A stretch of DNA of 64,000 nt from assembly GCF_030538755.1 (NCBI RefSeq), contig NZ_JAUNTJ010000003.1, positions 155,607-219,606 of the forward strand. The letters are read 5' to 3'. The translations under genes and the position numbers were made by a program. Positions 21,731 through 31,560 of the stretch are shown here, piece after piece. Each line of letters begins with the position of its first letter. Within the stretch, counting starts at the first letter, position 1. Under the pieces are notes generated by a model. It was not told the DNA's origin. It did no database searches and saw nothing but the letters and a program-made list of their open reading frames with translations. The DNA comes from Paracoccus sp. (in: a-proteobacteria) (GTDB taxonomy: Bacteria > Pseudomonadota > Alphaproteobacteria > Rhodobacterales > Rhodobacteraceae).

Positions 21731-22669
21731 TCAGGCGATGCCCTGCCGCTGCGGCGATACGACCGGGCGCACGCCGCCACGGGCCAGCCGCTGCGCGCCT
21801 TGCCCCGGTTCGGGCAGCGACAGAACCGCCTGCCGCAGAACCTCGATCCCGTCGTCGCTGTTGCGGGGCAGGGTGGCCGGGTCAATCGGCGCGCCGATGG
21901 TCAGGCGATAGGGCTGGCTGGCCTTGTTCAGCACCTCGTTGAACAGGGTCACGTCGCGCAGGGTCGGGTGGATCGCGTCCAGCAGGTAAAACAGCGCCGA
22001 GTTTCGCGCCCGGATGCGCAGCGGAATGACCGGCGCGCCGAATTTGCGCGCGATCATGGCGGCACTGGCCATCCACGGCCGTTCGTGCAGCGTCAGCCCG
22101 CGCCGCTTGGCCAGTCGCCCGGACGGAAAGATCAGCCCGATGCGCCCGGCCCCCAACGCCTCGCGCGTGTAGTCCATGGTGGCGCGGGTTTTGGCGTGAC
22201 TGCGCTTGTCCTGACGCCACTCGACCGGAGCGATCAGGCTGACCATCTGCGGCAGCACCCGGATCATGTCCTGATTGGCATAGATGAACAGATCGCCGCG
22301 CAACTGGCTGATGACCGCGTGCAGCACCAGCCCGTCGGCGATGCCGGTGGGGTGGTTGGCCACGATCAGCGCCGGGCCGGTGGCGGGAATGTGTTCCAGC
22401 CCCTGCACCGTGACGTCGCGCACGATCAGCGATTCCATCCGGCGCACGATTTCGGGCGTGGGCAGATCGCGGAATTCCGCCGCCAGCCGGATCGTTTCGG
22501 GATAGCGCAGCAAACGCATCATCACGCTGCGGGCCAGCGCATGATGCGGGCGGCCCGAAAAGAACCATGGCGCGCGTTCCGCGATCAGCGGGTCCAGCCG
22601 GGCCTGCATGTCAGTCTTGGCGTTCATGACAGCACTATCACCGTTTCGTGTCGCCGGGCCAATAGGCAT
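21731..22669 (-). CDS. PlsC-type phospholipid/glycerol acyltransferase family protein
   Basis: 312 residues. The acyltransferase block I is visible as NHPTGIADGLVL (NHPxG-D, a variant of HX4D), followed by the FPSGRLAKRRG block and PVIPLRI. A role in phospholipid or ornithine-lipid acylation is inferred. The ATG at 22669 overlaps the pepN stop as TGATG, with AGGTGA upstream, so translational coupling to pepN favours this start; MNAKTD at 22627 is an alternative. Convergent with proB. Confidence 0.8.
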   Translation of the reverse strand: MPIGPATRNGDSAVMNAKTDMQARLDPLIAERAPWFFSGRPHHALARSVMMRLLRYPETIRLAAEFRDLPTPEIVRRMESLIVRDVTVQGLEHIPATGPALIVANHPTGIADGLVLHAVISQLRGDLFIYANQDMIRVLPQMVSLIAPVEWRQDKRSHAKTRATMDYTREALGAGRIGLIFPSGRLAKRRGLTLHERPWMASAAMIARKFGAPVIPLRIRARNSALFYLLDAIHPTLRDVTLFNEVLNKASQPYRLTIGAPIDPATLPRNSDDGIEVLRQAVLSLPEPGQGAQRLARGGVRPVVSPQRQGIA

Positions 22670-25272
22670 CAATCACCTGCGGCAATGATCCGCGTGACCA
22701 TTTCAGAACTGTTGCGCGAAAGGCCCGGCAGCGCCGCGATCCGGTTCAGCGCAGCGCGGGCGCGCGCCCGCCGGTCGGGGTCATAGCGGTGCCAGGTGTC
22801 GAACACGGCCGATATGCGGGCAGCGATCTGCGGGTTCACCGGGTCCAGCCGGATCAGCCAGTCGGCAATGAAATCATAGCCCGAGCCATCGGCGGCATGG
22901 AACGCGGCATGGTTGGCCGCCAGCCCGCCGATCAGCGCGCGGAAGCGGTTGGGGTTTTTCCAGTCGAAATCGTCGCGCGCAGCCAGAGCGCGGGCGATTG
23001 AGGCGGCGCGGGCGGGCGGCGCGGCCATCGGCTGAACGGCGAACCATTTGTCCATCACCAGCCGGTTGCCGCTGAACAGGCCCAGCATCCGGTCAAGCGC
23101 CGCATCGGCGCGATCTGCGCGGACAAGAGCGGTCAGCGCGCCCATCTGCTCTGTCATGTTCCCCGCCTTGTCGAACAGCGCCGCTGCCCGCGCGCCGCCG
23201 TCCAGCCGCGACAGCAGCCCAAGCGCCGCCAGCCGCAGCGCGCGCCGCCCCGCCGGTTCGGCATCGGGGGTATAAGGACCGCCGGTCTCCATCGCGTCAT
23301 ACAGCGCGGCCAGGGCCGCCTGATGCGCCTGTGCCAGATCAGCGGCCAGCGATTCGCGCGCCGCGTGGATCGCGTCGGGATCGGGCGTCACCCCGCGCGC
23401 GGCCAGCAGGCTGGCCACCTCATCCTCGCCGGGCAGGGTCAGGCACAGCGCGCGAAAGGCCGGCTCTGCCGTCTGGTCCGCGATCAGGCGGCCGATGGCG
23501 TCCAGATGCCCCGCCGCCGCCGTCCCGCCCTGCGCCATCGCGGTCAGCGATGACAGGGCAAGGCCGTGCCCCGCCTCCCACCGGGCAAAGGGGTCGCGGT
23601 CATGGGCCAGCAGAAAGGCCCGGCCCGCGTCATCCAGATCGCGCGACAGCGTGACGGGCGCGGAAAAGCCGCGCAGGACCGAAACCACGGGCCGCGCGCC
23701 AAGCCCGTCGAAACGGAACGCCTGCTGCGCCTGCGTCATTTCCAGCACCTGCGTTTCGCGCAGCTCGTCGCCGTTCTGGCCGATCAGGCCGACGGCGATG
23801 GGGATGACACGCGGCGGCTTGTCCGGCTGACCGGGCGTCGGTGCGGTTTCCTGCGTAAAGGTCAGGGTCAGGCGGCCATCATCGGCAGCCCAATCCTCGG
23901 CCATGGTCAGATGCGGCGTGCCCGCGTCGGTATACCAGCGTTTGAACTGCGTCAGATCGCGGCCGGTTGCATCCTGAAACACCGCCAGCCAATCCTCGAT
24001 CGTGGCGGCGTCGCCATCGTGGCGGGTGAAATACAGATCCAGCGCGGCCTTGTAACCATCATCCCCCACAAGCCGTTTCAACATGCCGATCACCTCGGCC
24101 CCTTTTTCATAAACGGTAGCGGTGTAGAAATTGTTAATTTCCTGATAGCGGTCGGGCCGGGGCGGATGCGCCAGCGGCCCGGCGTCTTCGCGGAACTGGC
24201 GGTCGCGCAGGGTTTTCACATCCTCGATTCGCTTGACCGGGGCCGAGCGCAGGTCCGAGGTGAACTGCTGGTCGCGGAACACCGTCAGCCCTTCCTTCAG
24301 GCAAAGCTGAAACCAGTCGCGGCAGGTGATGCGGTTGCCGGTCCAGTTGTGGAAATATTCATGCGCGATCACCGCCTCGATCCGTTCGTAATCGGTGTCG
24401 GTGGCGGTGTCGGGGCTGGCCAGCACCAGTTTCGAGTTGAAGATGTTCAGCCCCTTGTTTTCCATCGCGCCCATGTTGAAATCGTCGATGGCAACGATGT
24501 TGAACTCGCTCAGGTCATATTCGCGGCCATAGACCTGCTCATCCCACTGCATGGATTTCACCAGCGATTCCAGGGCGAAACCGGCGCGATCCTCGTCACC
24601 CGGACGAACCCAGACGTTCAGCGCCACCTCGCGGCCCGACATGGTGGTGAACCTGCCGCTGACCGCGCGCAGATCGCCGGCGACCAGCGCGAACAGATAG
24701 GCGGGCTTGGGCCATGGGTCGATCCACAGCGCGCCGATTCGCGTTATCGCACCGTGCCGCTCCTCGCTTGGCACGGCGCGGTCGCCGTTTGACAGCTCGA
24801 CCGGCTGATCGGAATGGATCGTGACCTGAAAGGGCGCCATCACATCGGGGCGGTCGGGGTAAAAGGTGATGTGGCGGAAGCCCTCGGCCTCGCATTGGGT
24901 GCAATAGATGCCGCCCGACAGATACAGCCCTTCGCAGGTGGTGTTGGCGGCGGGGTTGATCTGCACATCCGCCGACAGGGTGAACGGACCGTCGGGCAGG
25001 GTGGCGGCGGGGATGGTCAGCGTCTCGTCCTTGCGGTCGTAATCGGCGGGCGACAGGTCGCGGCCGTCGATGGACAGCCGGTGCAGGATCAGCGCGCTGC
25101 CCCCGTCCAGCACCAGATCGGCCCCCTGGGCGAGTGGGGTGAAATCCAGTTCCGATTGCACCCGCGTCGCATCGGGCGACAGGTCGAACACCAGCCGGGT
25201 TTCGCGCAGGTGAAACGGGTATGGGCGATAATCTGCCAGATAACGGGTTGTTTGTGCGGAATTTTGCGTCAT
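22669..25272 (-). CDS. pepN: Aminopeptidase N (M1 family)
   Basis: 867 residues, full length for the proteobacterial PepN group. Zinc aminopeptidase of the cytoplasm that trims peptides from the N-terminus. GAMEN exopeptidase motif at 268-272, zinc motif HEYFH at 304-308 with WTGNRIT after it and the third ligand in LCLKEGLTVF, followed by the beta domain and a helical C-terminal domain. Start at MTQNSAQTTR because homology begins there and GCAGG lies 8 bases upstream; the frame remains open to 25326. The acyltransferase gene is coupled downstream. Confidence 0.96.
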   Translation of the reverse strand: MTQNSAQTTRYLADYRPYPFHLRETRLVFDLSPDATRVQSELDFTPLAQGADLVLDGGSALILHRLSIDGRDLSPADYDRKDETLTIPAATLPDGPFTLSADVQINPAANTTCEGLYLSGGIYCTQCEAEGFRHITFYPDRPDVMAPFQVTIHSDQPVELSNGDRAVPSEERHGAITRIGALWIDPWPKPAYLFALVAGDLRAVSGRFTTMSGREVALNVWVRPGDEDRAGFALESLVKSMQWDEQVYGREYDLSEFNIVAIDDFNMGAMENKGLNIFNSKLVLASPDTATDTDYERIEAVIAHEYFHNWTGNRITCRDWFQLCLKEGLTVFRDQQFTSDLRSAPVKRIEDVKTLRDRQFREDAGPLAHPPRPDRYQEINNFYTATVYEKGAEVIGMLKRLVGDDGYKAALDLYFTRHDGDAATIEDWLAVFQDATGRDLTQFKRWYTDAGTPHLTMAEDWAADDGRLTLTFTQETAPTPGQPDKPPRVIPIAVGLIGQNGDELRETQVLEMTQAQQAFRFDGLGARPVVSVLRGFSAPVTLSRDLDDAGRAFLLAHDRDPFARWEAGHGLALSSLTAMAQGGTAAAGHLDAIGRLIADQTAEPAFRALCLTLPGEDEVASLLAARGVTPDPDAIHAARESLAADLAQAHQAALAALYDAMETGGPYTPDAEPAGRRALRLAALGLLSRLDGGARAAALFDKAGNMTEQMGALTALVRADRADAALDRMLGLFSGNRLVMDKWFAVQPMAAPPARAASIARALAARDDFDWKNPNRFRALIGGLAANHAAFHAADGSGYDFIADWLIRLDPVNPQIAARISAVFDTWHRYDPDRRARARAALNRIAALPGLSRNSSEMVTRIIAAGD

Positions 25273-25423
25273 AAGCAGACCTGCCTGAAAAAGCCAGCGG
25301 GCGTGGGGAACCTTCACATCCGGCAAGTGTTATTCGGGAGAGTGTCGGGCCGCAAGGTCATCGGCCCTGCATATGCAGGGCAATGGGGCCAGACCAGAAT
25401 ATTAGCCAGGAGGGCAATGAAAC

Positions 25424-26056
25424 ATGACCTATGATCCGAACGATCCGAACCGCTCGGCCCCTGCCGAGGAACCGCGCCGTGAAGCCTATGTCGAGCCGGT
25501 GGAACGCCGCGCCTCGGCCATGCCGCTGATTATCGGCGTGCTGCTGGCGCTTGCGCTGGCCTATTTCGTTCTGACCCGGTTCATGGCCAGTGACGAAGTT
25601 GTCGTCGAAGGCGACACCACCACCGTCACCACCACGACCGAGGCCCCCGCCGCGACCGATCCGGTGGCGACGGCCGAACCTGTTTCGCCCGTGACCGAGG
25701 CGGAAACCGCTGTCGAAGGTGCCGCAACCGAGGTTGAAAGCGCCGTCGAAGGTGCCGCCGCCGAGGCAGAGGCCGCAGCCGATGAGGCCGCCGCCGCCGC
25801 TGATCGCGCCGCCGATGCCGCCGCGACCGAAACCGAAGCCGCGGCCGGTGCCGCTGCCGATGCGGCGCAGGATGCGGCCAGTGCCGCGCAGGACGCCGCT
25901 TCGAGCGCCGCGACCGCCGCTGAAGGCGCGGCCAGCGATGCCGCTGATGCCGCCGCCCGCGCCGCCGACGAAGCGGCCCGTGCCGCTGGCGAAGCTGCGG
26001 ATGCCATCGGCGATGCCGTGACGGTCGAGCCGACCACCCCCGCGCCGACCAACTGA
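25424..26056 (+). CDS. Ala/Glu-rich single-pass membrane protein, unknown function
   Basis: 210 residues. A short hydrophilic N-terminus (about 1-32) is followed by one membrane helix (about 33-53, MPLIIGVLLALALAYFVL), a Thr-rich stretch (DTTTVTTTTEAP), and about 120 residues dominated by Ala with regularly spaced Glu/Asp, compatible with a long helix or coiled coil, ending PTTPAPTN. The likely topology is N-in with the Ala-rich part in the periplasm. AGGAGG lies upstream. I do not recognise the family; an envelope spacer or scaffold is a guess. The composition makes homology searches unreliable. Confidence 0.75.
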   Translation: MTYDPNDPNRSAPAEEPRREAYVEPVERRASAMPLIIGVLLALALAYFVLTRFMASDEVVVEGDTTTVTTTTEAPAATDPVATAEPVSPVTEAETAVEGAATEVESAVEGAAAEAEAAADEAAAAADRAADAAATETEAAAGAAADAAQDAASAAQDAASSAATAAEGAASDAADAAARAADEAARAAGEAADAIGDAVTVEPTTPAPTN

Positions 26057-26077
26057 TCCGGCGATCTGCCACAATCC

Positions 26078-26107
26078 GGCCGCGCGAGGGCTTGCCCCCG
26101 CGCGGCC
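26078..26107 (+). terminator. Hairpin after the Ala-rich membrane-protein gene
   Basis: Perfect 9-bp stem GGCCGCGCG (26078-26086) / CGCGCGGCC (26099-26107) with a 12-base loop. There is no proper T run after it, so termination efficiency is uncertain. Confidence 0.5.
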
Positions 26108-26142
26108 TTGGCGTTTCATGGGGCCGGAAACAGGGGGCGCGG

Positions 26143-26829
26143 ATGAAACGGTCACGGATCAATGACATCATGGGCGACGCGATCGAGGTGATCGCGCGGT
26201 CTGGCCAGCAACTGCCGCCCTTTGCGTGGTGGACGCCGCGCGAATTCATCGACCGCGCCACCCCGGCCATCGTCGCGGGCCGTCTGGGCTGGGATATAAC
26301 CGATTTCGGCGGCGGCGATTTCGACCGCAGCGGGCTGTTTCTGTTTACCCTGCGCAATGGCAGCCTTGCCGAACTGGCGGGCGGGGCAGGGCGCGTCTAT
26401 GCCGAAAAGCTGTTGGTTGTGCAGGACGCCCAGCTTGTGCCGCTGCACACGCATCTGTTGAAAACCAAGGATCTGGTGAACCGCTGGGGCGCCACGCTGG
26501 CCCTGCGGCTGTGCGGATCGGATGCGCAGGGCGGCATCGACACCCGCAAGGGCGTGACCGTGGAATGCGACGGCATCGCACGCTGGGTGGAACCGGGCGG
26601 CGTGATCCGGCTGGAACCCGGCGAATCCGTCACGCTGCGCCCCGGCGACTGGCACGAATTCCGCGCCGAGGGCGGCACCTGCCTGATCGGCGAGGTGTCC
26701 AGCGTGGCCGACGATCAGACCGATACGCTGTTCGCGATCCCGCCCGGCGCGCCCCTGACCATCGCCGAGGACATGCCGCCCCGGCACCTTTTGGTCGGCG
26801 ACTACGACCATTTGCCAAGGAACAGATAG
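26143..26829 (+). CDS. D-lyxose ketol-isomerase family cupin
   Basis: 228 residues. Matches the metal-dependent D-lyxose/D-mannose isomerase family: PLHTHLLKTKDLVNRWGA carries the His-x-His and Lys residues, RLEPGESVTLRPGDWHEF has the Glu and His ligands of the cupin barrel, and GEVSSVADDQTD follows. These enzymes interconvert aldoses and ketoses; the true substrate here is unknown. The ATG at 26143 has AGGGGG about 8 bases upstream. It stands alone, with no sugar kinase or transporter nearby. Confidence 0.82.
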   Translation: MKRSRINDIMGDAIEVIARSGQQLPPFAWWTPREFIDRATPAIVAGRLGWDITDFGGGDFDRSGLFLFTLRNGSLAELAGGAGRVYAEKLLVVQDAQLVPLHTHLLKTKDLVNRWGATLALRLCGSDAQGGIDTRKGVTVECDGIARWVEPGGVIRLEPGESVTLRPGDWHEFRAEGGTCLIGEVSSVADDQTDTLFAIPPGAPLTIAEDMPPRHLLVGDYDHLPRNR

Positions 26830-26907
26830 TCGCGGCAGGCCCTCGCAGCCTTGTGAAATGTCGATTCGCGGTGCTAGACATTTGCCGACGTTGAACAGGG
26901 GGTGCCC

Positions 26908-28482
26908 ATGAAGATCGGCGCGTTGAAGGAAACTCAGAGCGGCGAGGCGCGGGTCGCGATCACGCCGTCATCCGCAGGTCATCTGCAAAAGCTGGGCCAT
27001 CAGGTCTTTGTCGAATCCGGTGCCGGATCGCAGGCAGGCTTTTCCGATGAGGATTATCGCGCCGCTGGCGTAACGGTCGAACAGACCGCAGCACAACTGA
27101 CCGATGCGGTCGATGTGGTCGCCAAGGTGCGTCAGCCGTCTGATGCCGAAGTGGACCGGATGCGTCAGGGCCAGACGCTGATTTCGTTCTTTTACCCGGC
27201 GCAGAACCCGGATCTGCTGGAAAAAACCCGGCAGCAGGGTGTGACCGCGATTGCGATGGACATGGTTCCGCGCATCAGCCGGGCGCAAAAGATGGACGCG
27301 CTGTCCTCGATGGCGAATATCGCCGGTTATCGCGCCGTGATCGAGGCAGCGGGCAACTTTGGCCGCTTTTTCACCGGGCAGGTGACGGCGGCGGGCAAGG
27401 TGCCGCCGGCCAAGGTGCTGGTCATCGGCGCGGGTGTGGCCGGTCTGGCCGCCATCGGTGCCGCCGTGTCACTGGGCGCGCAGGTCTATGCCTTTGACGT
27501 GCGCCCCGAGGTGGCCGAACAGATCGAATCCATGGGCGCGGAATTCGTGTTCCTCGAATTCGACCAGCCCGCGCAGGACGGCGCGGCGACCGGCGGCTAT
27601 GCTGCGCCCTCGTCGCCCGAGTTCCGCGAAAAACAACTGGCCAAGTTCCGCGAACTGGCCCCGGAAATCGACGTGGTTATCACCACCGCGCTGATTCCGG
27701 GCCGCGATGCGCCGGTGCTGTGGACCGCCGACATGGTGCAGGCGATGAAGCCGGGCAGCGTGATCGTGGACCTTGCCGCCGAAAAAGGCGGCAACTGCGA
27801 ACTGACCGTGCCGGATCAGCGTATCGTCACCGAAAACGGCGTGGTCATCATCGGCTACACCGATTTCCCCTCGCGCATGGGCACGCAGGCGTCGGAACTG
27901 TATGGCAACAATATCCGCCACTTTATGGCCGACCTGACGCCGGGCAAGGATGGTGTCGTCGTTCACAACATGGAAGACGACGTGATCCGCGGCGCCACCG
28001 TCACCCATGACGGCGACGTGACATGGCCACCACCGCCGCCCAAGATCGCCGCCATCGCGGCGCAAAAGCCCAAGGAAAAGAAAAAGGAACTGACGCCCGA
28101 AGAACGCCGGGCGCAGGAACTGGCCGACTTCAGGGCGCAGACGAAATCGCAGGTCACGCTGCTGGCCGTGGGCGCGCTGCTGATGCTGCTGGTCGGCTGG
28201 ATCGCACCGGCCAGCTTCCTTCAGCACTTCATCGTCTTTGTGCTGGCGGTGTTTGTCGGCTTCCAGGTGATCTGGAACGTCAGCCACTCGCTGCACACGC
28301 CCCTGATGGCGATCACCAACGCCATTTCCTCGATCATCATCGTCGGCGCTTTGCTGCAGATCGGGTCCGGCTCGGCGCTGATCGTCATTCTGGCGTCGCT
28401 GTCGGTGCTGATGGCGGGCGTGAACATCTTTGGCGGCTTCATGGTCACGCGGCGGATGCTGGCCATGTTCCAGAAATCGTAA
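26908..28482 (+). CDS. pntA: NAD(P) transhydrogenase subunit alpha
   Basis: 524 residues. With PntB forms the proton-translocating inner-membrane transhydrogenase that makes NADPH from NADH. Domain I (about 1-385) has the NAD-binding Rossmann motif [15 protein letters not shown] and [15 protein letters not shown]; a charged Lys/Glu-rich linker follows, then three or four membrane helices at the C-terminus. This is the two-gene E. coli-like arrangement, not the split pntAA/pntAB of Rhodospirillum rubrum. CAGGGGG upstream of 26908 supports that ATG over a GTG at 26902. pntB follows 9 bases later. Confidence 0.96.
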   Translation: MKIGALKETQSGEARVAITPSSAGHLQKLGHQVFVESGAGSQAGFSDEDYRAAGVTVEQTAAQLTDAVDVVAKVRQPSDAEVDRMRQGQTLISFFYPAQNPDLLEKTRQQGVTAIAMDMVPRISRAQKMDALSSMANIAGYRAVIEAAGNFGRFFTGQVTAAGKVPPAKVLVIGAGVAGLAAIGAAVSLGAQVYAFDVRPEVAEQIESMGAEFVFLEFDQPAQDGAATGGYAAPSSPEFREKQLAKFRELAPEIDVVITTALIPGRDAPVLWTADMVQAMKPGSVIVDLAAEKGGNCELTVPDQRIVTENGVVIIGYTDFPSRMGTQASELYGNNIRHFMADLTPGKDGVVVHNMEDDVIRGATVTHDGDVTWPPPPPKIAAIAAQKPKEKKKELTPEERRAQELADFRAQTKSQVTLLAVGALLMLLVGWIAPASFLQHFIVFVLAVFVGFQVIWNVSHSLHTPLMAITNAISSIIIVGALLQIGSGSALIVILASLSVLMAGVNIFGGFMVTRRMLAMFQKS

Positions 28483-28491
28483 GAGGGCGAC

Positions 28492-30000
28492 ATGGAACAT
28501 TCGAATTTCACCCCGCCCGTGATTGTGTCCGACACGCATGGCGCACTGGCCGCGCTGCCGGCCTATGGCTTTACCACCGCCGCTTATGTGGTGGCGGCGG
28601 TGCTGTTCATCCTGTCGCTGGGCGGCCTGTCCGGGCAGGAAAGCGCCAAGCGCGCCGTCTGGTATGGCATCGCCGGTATGGCGCTGGCCGTGGTCGCCAC
28701 GCTGATGGGGCCGGGCTATGGCAACTGGCTGTTGTCGCTGGTGATGATGGCCATCGGCGGCGTGGGCGGCGTCTATGTCGCCAAGCGCGTGCAGATGACG
28801 GAAATGCCGCAACTGGTCGCCGCCATGCACAGCCTTGTCGGTCTGGCGGCGGTGTTCGTGGGCTTTAACGCGCATTTCGAAATGATGCGCGTGCTGCGCG
28901 CCCGCGCCGAAGGGCTGCTGACCGAATTCACCGGCTTTGCCGCCGTTCTGGCGCACAAAACCCCGGCCGAGCTGACCATGCTGAAAATCGAGGTCGCTCT
29001 GGGCATCTTTATCGGTGCCGTGACCTTTACCGGATCGGTCGTCGCCTATGGCAAGCTGGCGGGCAAGATCGACGGCAAGCCGAAAAAGCTGCCCGGCGGT
29101 CACATGCTGAACGCGGGTGCGGCGGCGCTGTCGCTGCTGATGGTGGTGCTGTATTGCGCCTCGGTCGGGCCGGGCACGCTGTGGCTGCTGGTGATCGCGC
29201 TGGCGGCGTTCTTCATCGGCTATCACCTGATCATGGGCATCGGCGGCGCCGATATGCCGGTGGTGGTGTCGATGCTGAACAGCTATTCCGGCTGGGCGGC
29301 GGCGATGATCGGCTTTACCCTGTCGAACGACCTGCTGATCGTGGTCGGCGCGCTGGTCGGGTCGTCGGGTGCGATCCTGTCCTATATCATGTGCAAGGCG
29401 ATGAACCGGCACTTTGTCAGCGTGATCCTTGGCGGGTTCGGCGGCGAGGCTGGCCCCGCGATGGAGATCGAGGGCGAGCAGATCGCCATCGACGCCGATG
29501 GCGTGGCCGCGGCGCTGAACGACGCGGACGAGGTTATCATCGTCCCCGGTTACGGCATGGCGGTGGCGCAGGCGCAGGGCGCGGTCAGCGAACTGACCCG
29601 CAAGCTGCGCGCGCGCGGCAAGAACGTGCGTTTCGCCATCCACCCGGTCGCGGGCCGTCTGCCGGGGCACATGAACGTGCTGCTGGCCGAAGCCAAGGTG
29701 CCCTATGACATCGTGATGGAAATGGACGAGATCAACGACGATTTCCCGTCCACCGACGTGGTGATCGTCATCGGCTCGAACGACATCGTGAACCCTGCCG
29801 CGCAGGAAGACCCCAACAGCCCCATCGCCGGGATGCCGGTGCTGGAGGTGTGGAAGGCCAAGAACGTGTTCGTGTCCAAGCGCGGGCAGGGGACCGGCTA
29901 TTCCGGCATCGAAAACCCGCTGTTCTACAAGGAAAACACGCGGATGTTCTATGGCGATGCCAAGGACAGCATCAACAAGCTGCTGCCGCTGATCGACTGA
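28492..30000 (+). CDS. pntB: NAD(P) transhydrogenase subunit beta
   Basis: 502 residues. Eight or nine membrane helices (about 20-280) are followed by the NADP(H)-binding domain III (about 315-502) with [46 protein letters not shown] and [12 protein letters not shown], all typical. GAGGGCGAC precedes the ATG. Operon with pntA, closed by an intrinsic terminator. Confidence 0.97.
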   Translation: MEHSNFTPPVIVSDTHGALAALPAYGFTTAAYVVAAVLFILSLGGLSGQESAKRAVWYGIAGMALAVVATLMGPGYGNWLLSLVMMAIGGVGGVYVAKRVQMTEMPQLVAAMHSLVGLAAVFVGFNAHFEMMRVLRARAEGLLTEFTGFAAVLAHKTPAELTMLKIEVALGIFIGAVTFTGSVVAYGKLAGKIDGKPKKLPGGHMLNAGAAALSLLMVVLYCASVGPGTLWLLVIALAAFFIGYHLIMGIGGADMPVVVSMLNSYSGWAAAMIGFTLSNDLLIVVGALVGSSGAILSYIMCKAMNRHFVSVILGGFGGEAGPAMEIEGEQIAIDADGVAAALNDADEVIIVPGYGMAVAQAQGAVSELTRKLRARGKNVRFAIHPVAGRLPGHMNVLLAEAKVPYDIVMEMDEINDDFPSTDVVIVIGSNDIVNPAAQEDPNSPIAGMPVLEVWKAKNVFVSKRGQGTGYSGIENPLFYKENTRMFYGDAKDSINKLLPLID

Positions 30001-30023
30001 TCGCAGGGCAGGGCGCAAGACGG

Positions 30024-30051
30024 GGGCGGGCCGCTGGGTCCGCCCTTTTTC
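30024..30051 (+). terminator. Intrinsic terminator of pntAB
   Basis: GGGCGGGCC (30024-30032), loop GCTG, GGTCCGCCC (30037-30045) with one G-T pair, then five T residues. Confidence 0.88.
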
Positions 30052-30129
30052 TGTCGGCGTGGCGGAATATTCGTCTGATGCGACCTCTGGCCGATGGCGC
30101 GGCGCGCGCTTGTTGGCCATGATGCCGCC

Positions 30130-31422
30130 ATGAAACCCGATGACGATCACCCGCTGCGCTATGCGCTGGTTAATGAACTGCACGCGCGGCCTTCGCCTCG
30201 GGTAATGCCGCCGGCGACGGTGGCCTATCTGGCCATCAAAGAGCCGCGCGATGCCGTGGGCCGCAACCGGGCGCGCGATTACGATCACCTGTCGGCGCTG
30301 GTCGCGCGCCATGGCGGGCCGCGCCCCGACCCGGACGGCAGCCATTATGCCGGGCAGCTTGGCCGCCATCATCTGCGATGGGAAAGCCATGCGGAGTTCG
30401 TGACCTATGCCGCCTTTACGCCGGGCCTGCCGCCGCATCCCTTTGACCCCAAGGCGGGGGCGGTCTTTCCCGCCGACTGGCAGGCGGGTGCGCCGGGCAA
30501 GCGGGTGGCGGCGGTTCTGGTGCAGGTTCAGTGGCTGCCCGATGACATCTCTGAACTGACCGCCCGCGCGGCGGAATGGTTCGCCCCCGACAGTCTGGCC
30601 ATGTCGTGGATCCTGGAAGAAGCCGCCGTTGTCGCCAGCGATTTCCGCATCGATTCAACCGGATGGATGCGCTTTGCCGTTTTCGTCCGCCCCGGCGAAA
30701 GCGATGCCCGCGTCGGCCGCATCGTGCAGCGCCTGACCGAGCTGGAAACCTATCGCGCCATGTCCATGCTGGGCCTGTCGCGCAGCCGCAGCCTGATGCG
30801 GCAGTTGAACGGGATCGAGGCGCGGTTAAGCGAGATCGTCGATCACATGTCCGCCGACCAGCCCGCGGACGCCTTGCTGCACGAACTGCTCAAGGTCTCG
30901 AACCAGCTGGAAACGCAGGCCACGCAGAACTTCTTTCGCTTTGGCGCAACCGCCGCCTATGAGGCCATCGTGGCTGAAAGGGTGAAGTCGCTGCGCGAGA
31001 CCCGCTTTCAGGGGCGGCAGACGTTAAGCGAGTTCATGACCCGCCGCTATTTACCCGCCATGCGAACGGTGAAATCCGCCGAACATCGCCTGAACGCCGC
31101 GCTGGAGCGGGCGACGCGGGCAGGGGATCTGCTGCGCACCCGCGTCGATGTGGAACGGTCGGCGCAAAATCAGGCGGTGCTGAACAGTATGGACCGCCGC
31201 GCCGATCTGCAATTGCGGCTGCAACACACGGTCGAGGGGCTGTCGGTGGTGGCCATCAGCTATTACGCGGTGGGGCTGGCGGCCTATGCGCTGGCACCGC
31301 TGGCGGGTGCGGTCGGGCTGGACAAGGCGGCGCTGCTGGCGCTGCTGGTGCCGCTGGTGGTCGGTGCCGTCTGGCTTAGCCTGCGGCGGATCAAGGCGGG
31401 GCTGCACCATGACGATCCCTGA
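30130..31422 (+). CDS. DUF3422 family membrane protein
   Basis: 430 residues. The N-terminal block (HPLRYALVNELHARPSPRV, then a WESHAEFVTYAAF segment) is the signature of DUF3422, a family common in alphaproteobacteria with no assigned function. A long helical, partly coiled-coil middle (about 210-365) precedes two C-terminal membrane helices (about 368-420) and a short basic tail, so most of the protein is cytoplasmic. The ATG at 30130 is preferred over 30094 because the intervening residues are not family-like. A small lipoprotein gene and an ArsC-like gene follow. Confidence 0.85.
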   Translation: MKPDDDHPLRYALVNELHARPSPRVMPPATVAYLAIKEPRDAVGRNRARDYDHLSALVARHGGPRPDPDGSHYAGQLGRHHLRWESHAEFVTYAAFTPGLPPHPFDPKAGAVFPADWQAGAPGKRVAAVLVQVQWLPDDISELTARAAEWFAPDSLAMSWILEEAAVVASDFRIDSTGWMRFAVFVRPGESDARVGRIVQRLTELETYRAMSMLGLSRSRSLMRQLNGIEARLSEIVDHMSADQPADALLHELLKVSNQLETQATQNFFRFGATAAYEAIVAERVKSLRETRFQGRQTLSEFMTRRYLPAMRTVKSAEHRLNAALERATRAGDLLRTRVDVERSAQNQAVLNSMDRRADLQLRLQHTVEGLSVVAISYYAVGLAAYALAPLAGAVGLDKAALLALLVPLVVGAVWLSLRRIKAGLHHDDP

Positions 31423-31476
31423 TTGCGCAAGCGTGGCCTGTCGGGCGATACTGGCCCTGATCTGAAAGGAGCCATG

Positions 31477-31551
31477 ATGAAGCTGATCCTGTCCCTTGCC
31501 GCCGTGCTGGCCCTGGCCGGTTGCGGCGTGCCGTTCGTGCCCCTTATCTAA
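31477..31551 (+). CDS. Very small predicted lipoprotein (24 residues)
   Basis: Reads MKLILSLAAVLALAGCGVPFVPLI. A lipoprotein signal (K at 2, hydrophobic core, lipobox LAGC with Cys16) leaves a mature lipopeptide of only nine residues. AAGGAG sits 5 bases before this ATG and 2 bases before the alternative ATG at 31474. It ends 9 bases before the ArsC-like gene, so probably shares its transcript. I recall similar tiny GVPFVP-type lipoproteins in other Rhodobacteraceae, but cannot check. Function unknown. Confidence 0.65.
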   Translation: MKLILSLAAVLALAGCGVPFVPLI

Positions 31552-31560
31552 AGGCTGAAA

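Noticed and set aside
26881-26907. Start of pntA at GTG 26902
   Set aside because: The ATG at 26908 has better spacing from CAGGGGG and matches the usual family N-terminus MKIGALKE.
27469-30438. Minus-strand open frame of about 989 codons over pntAB and DUF3422
   Set aside because: Shadow of pntA/pntB codon bias; composition is His/Arg/Gly-rich with no domain.
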